Source: Bacillota bacterium
GTDB taxonomy: Bacteria > Bacillota_I > Bacilli_A > Acholeplasmatales > Acholeplasmataceae
Length of the DNA stretch: 6,630 nucleotides
Direction of reading: 5' to 3'
Assembly: GCA_023458995.1 (NCBI GenBank)
Contig: JAEWVV010000028.1
Span: 1-6,630 of the forward strand
Shown here: piece after piece, positions 1-3,642 of the stretch
Layout: every line of letters starts with the position of its first letter
Numbering within the stretch: position 1 is the stretch's first letter
Program-made: the position numbers and the translations under genes
The notes under the pieces: generated by a model
The model's input: the letters and a program-made list of their open reading frames with translations, nothing else
The model's database searches: none
What the model was told of the DNA's origin: nothing

Positions 1-74
1 TTTATGTCAAATGATAGTGGTAATTTTAACTGTTTTGGGTTAAAATAGACTTGGTTTAATTGTGTACTAGTCAT
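1..74 (-). CDS. Probable transposase N-terminus (IS1182-like), cut by the left window edge
   Basis: An open frame starts at ATG 74-72 and runs leftward off the window with no stop, giving only 24 residues. It begins MTSTQLNQVYFNPKQ and continues with KLPLSFDI. The NxxQLxLPL-type opening resembles the N-terminus of IS1182-family transposases, which typically begin with a short tail, then QLxLPL and an IPxxHLVR segment; the latter would lie outside the window. An extended -10 (TGGTATAAT, 89-81) sits so close upstream that transcription would start at or next to the ATG, and only a weak GAAG could act as ribosome site. The terminator at 89-122 lies just upstream and would block read-through from the EEP gene. 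The family call rests on a very short stretch. It could also be an unrelated protein. Confidence 0.5.
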   Translation of the reverse strand, partial: MTSTQLNQVYFNPKQLKLPLSFDI

Positions 75-80
75 ACTTCA

Positions 81-89
81 ATTATACCA
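81..89 (-). promoter_or_regulatory. Extended -10 promoter for the left-edge gene
   Basis: Read on the minus strand this is TGGTATAAT, a perfect TATAAT with an upstream TGn extension. The expected transcription start, about 7 nt downstream, falls at the A of the ATG at 74, implying a leaderless or nearly leaderless transcript. The -35 position falls inside the terminator stem (TGGAAG, 109-104) and is a poor match. Confidence 0.5.
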
Positions 90-122
90 AAAAACCACCC
101 TGGCTTCCAGAGTGGTTTTTTT
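89..122. terminator. Bidirectional intrinsic terminator
   Basis: A9 hairpin arms 95-103 (CCACCCTGG) and 107-115 (CCAGAGTGG) pair with one C-A mismatch around a CTT loop. They are flanked by A6 (89-94) and T7 (116-122). On the minus strand the hairpin is followed by T6, so it can end transcripts of the EEP gene. On the plus strand it has T7. Confidence 0.8.
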
Positions 123-130
123 GTTATCAA

Positions 131-172
131 GGCTGAAACTATTCTATTTCGTTACAGCCCCTTCTTTTTTTT
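131..172 (+). terminator. Possible second plus-strand terminator
   Basis: GGCTGAAAC (131-139) pairs with GTTACAGCC (151-159) except for one A-A mismatch, with an 11-nt loop. It is followed by CCTTC and T8 (165-172). The stem is weaker than the 89-122 hairpin. It would only matter for transcription entering from the left, and no plus-strand gene is visible there. Confidence 0.35.
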
Positions 173-174
173 AC

Positions 175-903
175 TTAAATAAACTCTACATGTGCTGATA
201 TTTGATAATGATCAGATAAGAACTTATCACTATCTTGATGTCTATGAATCATAAATTTACTTGTAACAACCTTCTTTGTATGAAAGATATAATCAATAGG
301 TTCTCCTTTTACTTCGTGCGTATACCCATGAAAAGTTAATTGATTAGGATTATTTTCTTTATAATCATGAACTAAATGCTTATTCATAAACTGAATCGTT
401 TTTGAACTTGGATGAACATTAAAATCACCTGTAACAAGAATATGTTCTTCGTCTTTAGCGATACGTTTTATATTTTCGATTAAGTAATTAGCTTGAACGA
501 GGCACACATCATCTGAAACATAGTCTAAGTGTGTATTAAAAAAAATGAAATCTTTAAATTTGACATATGTGCAAACTCTTGGAAAATGACTACCCTCCAC
601 AATCGATTCTTTTTCAGGAGTATTAGATAACCAAAAAGATCCGTGTTCCACTGGTTTCATTTCCTTTTTATAAAGAACAGGTGTTCCTTCACCTCTAGAA
701 TCTCTCGGCATAAAAATAAACTCATACAAATCATTTAATCCTTCTTTTAAATCATTTAACATCAAAGGTGATGCTTCCTGACAACCAATCACATCAAAGG
801 ACTTCTCTTTAATGAAATCAATCATTCTATTCTTTCTATATACCCAGTTATTTTCTCTATCTACTTCAGCTATAATTCTTAAGTTAATGCTTGCGATATG
901 CAT
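175..903 (-). CDS. Endonuclease/exonuclease/phosphatase (EEP) family hydrolase
   Basis: A 242-aa protein with every metal and catalytic motif of the DNase I-like EEP fold in order: Asn7 (ASINLR), Glu43 (CQEAS), His125 (NTHLD), Asp160 and Asn162 (GDFN), Asp204 (IDYIF) and Asp231-His232 (SDHY). The family cuts phosphodiester or phosphomonoester bonds using Mg2+ or Mn2+; substrates range from DNA to phospholipids and inositol phosphates, and nothing here fixes which. There is no signal peptide or membrane segment, so it should act in the cytoplasm, and the length suits a bare catalytic domain. The start is placed at ATG 903-901 because AGGTGA lies 5 nt before it. An in-frame ATG at 921 overlaps the promoter and lacks a ribosome site. 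The gene is divergent from the esterase and ends before the terminator at 89-122. Confidence 0.9.
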   Translation of the reverse strand: MHIASINLRIIAEVDRENNWVYRKNRMIDFIKEKSFDVIGCQEASPLMLNDLKEGLNDLYEFIFMPRDSRGEGTPVLYKKEMKPVEHGSFWLSNTPEKESIVEGSHFPRVCTYVKFKDFIFFNTHLDYVSDDVCLVQANYLIENIKRIAKDEEHILVTGDFNVHPSSKTIQFMNKHLVHDYKENNPNQLTFHGYTHEVKGEPIDYIFHTKKVVTSKFMIHRHQDSDKFLSDHYQISAHVEFI

Positions 904-919
904 ATGATCACCTGACTCC

Positions 920-928
920 ATTCTAACA
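920..928 (-). promoter_or_regulatory. Extended -10 promoter of the EEP gene
   Basis: The minus strand reads TGTTAGAAT, one mismatch from TATAAT with a TGn extension. Transcription would start near 913, leaving a leader of only about 10 nt that begins at the AGGTGA ribosome site. An alternative -10, CATAAT (936-931), would give a more ordinary leader of about 20 nt. Neither has a good -35. Confidence 0.4.
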
Positions 929-934
929 TGATTA

Positions 935-943
935 TGCTATAAT
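935..943 (+). promoter_or_regulatory. Extended -10 promoter of the CE12-type esterase
   Basis: TGCTATAAT is a consensus extended -10. The predicted start is near 950, giving a leader of about 16 nt that begins just before AGGAGTG (952-958), 7 nt ahead of the ATG at 966. The -35 position (around 913-920) overlaps the minus-strand -10, so the two divergent promoters compete for the same DNA. Confidence 0.65.
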
Positions 944-965
944 GCTTTCATAGGAGTGATCATAT

Positions 966-1619
966 ATGCCTAAAATCTATATTGCCGGAGACTCGTTAGC
1001 TGCAACCAAATTAGATTCTAAAAAACCAGAAACAGGTTGGGGAGAAATGTTATCCTCATATCTTCCAGATAGTTATGAAGTATCTAATCATGCAATCAAC
1101 GGAAGATCAACCAAATCATTTATTGATGAAAAAAGATTTGATGCAATTAAGAATCTCACTCAGCCAGGTGATATCCTTCTCATCCAGTTTGGACATAACG
1201 ATCAAAAAAAAGAAGATCCACTTCGTTACACAGATCCTTATACTACGTATCAAGAAAACTTGCGTTATATGATTGATATCACAAGATCACTTCATGCAAA
1301 ACCTATTTTAATTACATCGATATCGAGAAGAAAGTTTGTCTTTAGCAATGTTTTAGATGGTTCTACATTAGGTGAGTATCCAGATGCTATGCGCATGCTT
1401 GCAAACATCACGAAAACCCCTTTAATCGACATGTATCAAACAACACAGGCACTTCTGTCATCCTTAGGTGATGAAGGCTCTAAACGGTTTTTTCTACATC
1501 TAAAACCAGGTGAACATCCGAATTATCCTTTAGGTGTGGAAGATAACACTCATCTATCTATTGATGGTGCAAACTTAATCTCATCTCTCATTGCATTAGA
1601 ACTTAAAAAATACTTATAA
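966..1619 (+). CDS. SGNH/GDSL hydrolase, rhamnogalacturonan acetylesterase-like (CE12 type)
   Basis: A 217-aa protein with the four SGNH blocks: GDS at 8-10 (nucleophile Ser10), Gly46 in INGRST, GHND at 76-79 (Asn78), and DNTH at 193-196 (Asp193, His196). The GRSTKSF, QFGHND and late SISRRKF...EYPDAMRMLA segments are the pattern of the rhamnogalacturonan acetylesterase branch (CE12, as in Bacillus RhgT/YesY), which removes acetyl esters from pectin-derived and related oligosaccharides. There is no signal peptide, so it probably acts in the cytoplasm on imported sugars. Length fits single-domain members. The start follows AGGAGTG at 7-nt spacing, and the gene ends 5 nt before a strong terminator, so it is monocistronic. 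Family is near certain; the exact substrate (pectic sugar, xylan or other acetylated glycan) is inference. Confidence 0.9.
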   Translation: MPKIYIAGDSLAATKLDSKKPETGWGEMLSSYLPDSYEVSNHAINGRSTKSFIDEKRFDAIKNLTQPGDILLIQFGHNDQKKEDPLRYTDPYTTYQENLRYMIDITRSLHAKPILITSISRRKFVFSNVLDGSTLGEYPDAMRMLANITKTPLIDMYQTTQALLSSLGDEGSKRFFLHLKPGEHPNYPLGVEDNTHLSIDGANLISSLIALELKKYL

Positions 1620-1624
1620 AGAAT

Positions 1625-1648
1625 AAAAAGCACTCGCGTGCTTTTTTT
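1625..1648. terminator. Shared bidirectional terminator between convergent genes
   Basis: AAAAAGCAC (1625-1633), loop TCGC and GTGCTTTTT (1638-1646) form a perfect 9-bp stem ending in T7 on the plus strand. The minus strand has a five-T tail. It closes the plus-strand esterase and the minus-strand B-repeat gene, whose stop codon begins 2 bp away at 1650. Confidence 0.9.
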
Positions 1649-1649
1649 A

Positions 1650-1964
1650 TTAGAAATTAATTTGATAGCTTAATTCTTGTTGCATATAAATCGGCGTAAA
1701 GACCAAGTCAGCGTTTGGCATAACTTCTGGAAGTTCAGCACTCCAACTGATGAAGACATAACCTTCTCTATGGGGTGCTACAGGTAACTCTAGATTCTCA
1801 AGTGATGCACCAGCTGCTACATAGTCACTTGCAATCACGTTACCTTGATAATCTTCAAATATTACTTTGTTTAATTCAACTGATGCAGCATTTGTCATTG
1901 ATACTTCTAAGATGAAGATCATTGATGCTAGCATAATGAGGAGTGCCATGATCATATATTTCAT
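1650..1964 (-). CDS. Small exported protein with one InlB B-repeat (Listeria-Bacteroides repeat)
   Basis: 104 aa. Residues 1-25 form a hydrophobic export signal ending in MTNAAS, a possible signal-peptidase I site; if uncut it would be a membrane anchor. Residues about 33-94 match one InlB B-repeat/Flg_new unit: VIFEDYQGNVI, then a hydrophobic V...G stretch, P61, P64, the REGYVFISW core (67-75) and a final strand ending in TPIY. Such repeats usually occur in tandem in large surface adhesins and are structural modules, not enzymes. A free single repeat behind a signal sequence is unusual, but the gene looks complete: it has AGAGGTG 5 nt before the ATG, its own promoter, and a terminator at its stop. 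No LPXTG or lipobox is present. Its role is unknown; surface display is inference. Confidence 0.8.
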   Translation of the reverse strand: MKYMIMALLIMLASMIFILEVSMTNAASVELNKVIFEDYQGNVIASDYVAAGASLENLELPVAPHREGYVFISWSAELPEVMPNADLVFTPIYMQQELSYQINF

Positions 1965-2004
1965 AAGAACACCTCTTTCTTATCGAGATGCCTTTATTAT
2001 ACGT

Positions 2005-2033
2005 ATATTATCTTACGTCAAACTGACGTGCAA
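2005..2033 (-). promoter_or_regulatory. Promoter with palindromic operator for the B-repeat gene
   Basis: On the minus strand, TTGCAC (2033-2028) and TAATAT (2010-2005) are separated by exactly 17 bp. The perfect dyad ACGTCA-aac-TGACGT (2015-2029) fills the spacer and touches the -35. An alternative -10, TATAAT (2001-1996), lies just downstream. The position is typical of a repressor site or of a MerR-like spacer-binding activator. Confidence 0.55.
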
Positions 2034-2041
2034 CTTAAGAT
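2010..2041. repeat. Imperfect extended dyad around the operator
   Basis: Outside the 6-bp arms of the palindrome, ATCTT (2010-2014) and AAGAT (2037-2041) also pair, leaving a 7-nt one-sided bulge. A transcript reading through from the 158-aa gene could fold this hairpin. No T-tract follows, so it is not scored as a terminator. Confidence 0.4.
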
Positions 2042-2045
2042 TTTA

Positions 2046-2522
2046 TTAAATCGTAGACTTTGATAAAAGATCGCCTAAATGATTTTTAATGACACTAATT
2101 TCTTTTTCTTGTCTCAATTGGTATATTTTATCGTCAACAAATGTGACCATACGACTCTTTTCATCCGTTAATTGCCACAAAGGTTTAAGTTTGTGAAGAT
2201 ATTTGTCCTCAATTAAAATACAGCTAAATCCTTGAGGATGACTTTTACAGATTGCTTGTGTACGAATATATGGACTTGATTCAAGCATGCGTAAACGCAA
2301 GACTGTATCAAAAGGTTGAACTAACGGATTTTGACTAAAATAAATCAATTTTCGGTAGTCATACTTATGTATATAGTTTCTAATATCATCGCCTTGTAAA
2401 ACGATGGGGCTATTCTCTTGTTTTAGATTTCTATTAATCTCTTCTGATAGATGAATGCTTAATTCATTCTTTGCATAGTCAAACATCATAAAAAAAGACC
2501 AAGGAACGACAAATGGTTGCAT
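2046..2522 (-). CDS. Unrecognised 158-aa cytoplasmic protein
   Basis: I do not recognise a family. The protein begins MQPFVVPWSFFMMFDYAK and is otherwise mixed polar and hydrophobic, with no signal peptide, no convincing membrane span beyond the short hydrophobic N-terminus, and no visible nucleotide- or metal-binding motif. Residues about 112-150 (KYLHKLKPLWQLTDEKS to RQEKEISVIK) look mainly helical. The start is ATG 2522-2520, preceded by AAGGAG at 8-nt spacing; an in-frame TTG at 2555 has no ribosome site. The 8-bp stretch carrying this site is duplicated in tandem (2529-2544). It sits between the response-regulator terminator and the B-repeat gene and has no obvious terminator of its own, so read-through into the B-repeat gene is possible. 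Base composition and ribosome site look like a real gene. Confidence 0.7.
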   Translation of the reverse strand: MQPFVVPWSFFMMFDYAKNELSIHLSEEINRNLKQENSPIVLQGDDIRNYIHKYDYRKLIYFSQNPLVQPFDTVLRLRMLESSPYIRTQAICKSHPQGFSCILIEDKYLHKLKPLWQLTDEKSRMVTFVDDKIYQLRQEKEISVIKNHLGDLLSKSTI

Positions 2523-2528
2523 GAGCTC

Positions 2529-2544
2529 CACTCCTTCACTCCTT
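2529..2544. repeat. Tandem duplication of the ribosome-binding segment
   Basis: CACTCCTT occurs twice head to tail. On the minus strand this gives AAGGAGTG AAGGAGTG just before the ATG at 2522. Only the proximal copy is at ideal spacing (8 nt). The distal copy may be a standby site or a replication-slippage product. Confidence 0.7.
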
Positions 2545-2610
2545 AAGTCTACCAAAAAAATATATCTTATCTCTTAAAGTAACCTTAAGAATTAATTAAG
2601 TAACTACATA

Positions 2611-2648
2611 GATAAAATTAAAACAGGAACTTCTTAGAGTTCCTGTTT
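2611..2648 (-). terminator. Terminator of the response-regulator gene, overlapping its stop codon
   Basis: AAACAGGAACT (2621-2631) and AGTTCCTGTTT (2638-2648) form a perfect 11-bp stem with a 6-nt loop holding the gene's TAA stop (2634-2636). The minus-strand tail reads TAATTTTATC directly after the stem's own TTT. The tail is interrupted by AA, so termination may be partial. Confidence 0.65.
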
Positions 2649-3338
2649 AGCAAAGTCGCCTAGTTTATAACCAAATCCCCACATGGTAATAACAATCTTA
2701 GGATTTGATGGATCCTCTTCAATCTTTTCTCTTAATCTTCTGATATGGACGTTGATCACATTATCATTATAATAATATTCTTCGCCCCAGACTGTCCGAT
2801 ACATCTGTTGTTTAGAGAATGTTTGATCGGGATGTGTGAAAAGTAATTTTAAGATTTCAAATTCTTTTAATGTTAAGTCGACAAGTTGATTGTTTTTCTT
2901 GACTTCAAAACTTTGAAGGTTAACTTCGAGGTCACCAATCTTAAAGATACTTTTAACTTCCTTATTTTCTGTTTTGTGTGCTCTACGTAGCACCGCTTTT
3001 ACACGTGCAATCAGTTCTAACATCGAAAAAGGTTTTGATAGATAGTCATCAGCACCAAGTCCTAAGTTAATCGCTTTTTCAACATCAGTATCCTTCGTTG
3101 AAATAATGATCACAGGAACATCGCTTTTCGATCTAATATACTTTAATACATTTTCTCCACTGACTTTGGGTAACATTAAATCAAGTAAAACAACATCATA
3201 AGTAATCATGTCAAATTGCTTAATCGCTTCTTCTCCATCAAAAGTGGTTTTCACTTCAAACATCTCTTCTTTGAGTTTCGACTCAATGCTTCTGCTAATC
3301 AGCACATTATCTTCTACAATTAAGATTTTTTGAGCCAT
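2634..3338 (-). CDS. OmpR/PhoB-family response regulator
   Basis: 234 aa in the classic two-domain layout. The receiver (about 3-118) has the acidic pair Glu9-Asp10, phospho-acceptor Asp53 (LLDLMLP), switch residue Ser80, and Lys102 in SKPFS. After a linker, the winged-helix DNA-binding domain (about 130-228) has the DLTLKEFEIL entry, the recognition helix around NVINVHIRRLREKI (193-206), and the wing ending WGFGYKL. All phosphorylation residues are intact, so it should be activated by a sensor kinase and bind direct-repeat DNA sites as a dimer. No histidine kinase is encoded next to it on either side in this window, so the partner is elsewhere or it is an orphan. The start is set at ATG 3338 because GGAGGT sits 7 nt upstream; an in-frame ATG at 3362 lacks one. 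It has its own promoter at 3406-3414 and terminator at 2611-2648. Confidence 0.95.
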   Translation of the reverse strand: MAQKILIVEDNVLISRSIESKLKEEMFEVKTTFDGEEAIKQFDMITYDVVLLDLMLPKVSGENVLKYIRSKSDVPVIIISTKDTDVEKAINLGLGADDYLSKPFSMLELIARVKAVLRRAHKTENKEVKSIFKIGDLEVNLQSFEVKKNNQLVDLTLKEFEILKLLFTHPDQTFSKQQMYRTVWGEEYYYNDNVINVHIRRLREKIEEDPSNPKIVITMWGFGYKLGDFAKQEL

Positions 3339-3405
3339 ATTGTAACCTCCGTGAAATGACATTCTTATCGTGTTTCTTAATGCTATATTCTATTTATCTA
3401 TCTTC

Positions 3406-3414
3406 ATTATAACA
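3406..3414 (-). promoter_or_regulatory. Extended -10 promoter of the response-regulator gene
   Basis: The minus strand reads TGTTATAAT. A TTGAAA (3432-3427) lies 15 bp upstream and could be a short-spaced -35. Predicted start is near 3399, giving a leader of about 60 nt. An inverted repeat CGTGTT (3369-3374) / AACACG (3411-3416) brackets the -10 and early transcribed region. Confidence 0.6.
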
Positions 3415-3435
3415 CGCTTTATACGTTTTCAATCG

Positions 3436-3476
3436 AAAAAAACGCCTTGACTACAGGGGGGGGTAGTAGTCAAAGC
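3436..3476 (-). terminator. Strong terminator with a C8 loop, ending the candidate small RNA
   Basis: On the minus strand GCTTTGACTAC (3476-3466) pairs with GTAGTCAAGGC (3454-3444): 11 bp including one G-U. The 11-nt loop is UA, C8, U. A G and then T7 (3442-3436) follow. This is a textbook rho-independent terminator and lies just upstream of the response-regulator promoter. Confidence 0.8.
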
Positions 3477-3550
3477 AACCAGGATTATTTAAAACAGCAC
3501 GATTAAATCAAAGGAATCATCGTGGGATAATTGCTTTAAAAAATCTTGGT
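3436..3550 (-). ncRNA. Candidate ~115-nt structured small RNA or terminated leader
   Basis: A free-standing transcription unit with no protein gene. A consensus extended -10 at 3557-3565 predicts a start near 3550, and the intrinsic terminator at 3436-3476 ends it about 115 nt later. Inside, an outer helix joins plus-strand TTGCTTT (3531-3537) with AAAGCAA (3472-3478), backed by ATAAT (3527-3531) with ATTAT (3484-3488). It encloses a 6-bp hairpin from CACGAT (3498-3503) and ATCGTG (3519-3524). The last hairpin presents a C8 loop, which recalls C-rich loops that some Firmicutes sRNAs use against G-rich ribosome sites. The outer helix overlaps the terminator's 5' arm, so an attenuator/riboswitch reading ahead of the response regulator is the main alternative. 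It does not fit 6S, SRP, tmRNA or any riboswitch I recognise. Transcription is inferred from signals only. Confidence 0.5.
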
Positions 3551-3592
3551 ATTTCAATTATATCATTTACAAATTATTTAGTGTAATACCAA
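3546..3592. repeat. 8-bp inverted repeat flanking the small-RNA promoter
   Basis: TTGGTATT (3546-3553) and AATACCAA (3585-3592) are exact reverse complements 31 bp apart. One arm covers the predicted start site and the other the -35 region. They could be paired operator half-sites. An 8-bp match can also arise by chance in AT-rich DNA. Confidence 0.45.
3557..3565 (-). promoter_or_regulatory. Extended -10 promoter of the candidate small RNA
   Basis: The minus strand reads TGATATAAT, a consensus extended -10. The -35 region (TTACAC, 3586-3581, 18-bp spacer) is weak, as is common with extended -10 promoters. An 8-bp inverted repeat flanks it. Confidence 0.6.
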
Positions 3593-3597
3593 ATAAC

Positions 3598-3625
3598 AAA
3601 AAAGCATGTGCAAAATGACACATGC
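3598..3625 (-). terminator. Terminator of the GH16/ABC transporter operon
   Basis: On the minus strand GCATGTG (3625-3619) and CACATGC (3610-3604) form a 7-bp stem with an 8-nt loop, extendable by a G-U and an A-U pair, followed by T6 (3603-3598). It lies about 18 nt past the glucanase stop codon. Confidence 0.85.
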
Positions 3626-3642
3626 CTCTTATCGAACCGATT

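Larger units (their letters stand above)
902..965. repeat. 10-bp inverted repeat bracketing the divergent promoters
   Basis: ATATGATCAC (902-911) and GTGATCATAT (956-965) are exact reverse complements, 44 bp apart. They sit symmetrically over the initiation region of both divergent genes and overlap both ribosome-site/start areas. Each arm contains the palindrome TGATCA. The arms could be operator sites for one regulator, or the similarity could reflect two alike translation starts. Confidence 0.6.

Noticed and set aside
1..48. Plus-strand open frame ending in TAG at 46-48 as the tail of an upstream gene
   Set aside because: Only 15 residues are visible and they carry no signature. The minus-strand reading has a promoter, an ATG and a transposase-like opening, so it is preferred.
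904..921. Longer start for the EEP hydrolase at ATG 921
   Set aside because: That ATG overlaps the predicted promoter and has no ribosome site. The extra six residues precede the conserved family start, and AGGTGA is ideally placed for ATG 903.
1075..1272. Plus-strand 65-codon frame inside the esterase, and similar frames within 1867-2049, 4468-4656, 4592-4957 and 6226-6414
   Set aside because: These are out-of-frame or opposite-strand readings of well-supported genes or their leaders, with no ribosome sites and no family features.
2010..2041. Dyad as terminator of the 158-aa gene
   Set aside because: No T-tract follows on the minus strand, and its place between -35 and -10 fits an operator better.
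2523..2555. TTG start at 2555 for the 158-aa protein
   Set aside because: No ribosome site precedes it, and the added codons simply translate the duplicated Shine-Dalgarno region.
3339..3362. ATG 3362 as start of the response regulator
   Set aside because: The receiver domain begins at MAQKILIVEDN, and GGAGGT stands directly before ATG 3338. The extra residues are translated leader.
3502..3519. Five-codon minus-strand leader peptide (MIPLI) inside the candidate RNA
   Set aside because: There is no ribosome site, no run of regulatory codons, and the start is buried in the predicted 6-bp hairpin.
3436..3550. Known housekeeping RNA (6S, SRP, tmRNA, RNase P) or known riboswitch
   Set aside because: It is too short for 6S, tmRNA or RNase P, lacks the SRP GGAA-loop core, and shows no riboswitch consensus that I recognise.
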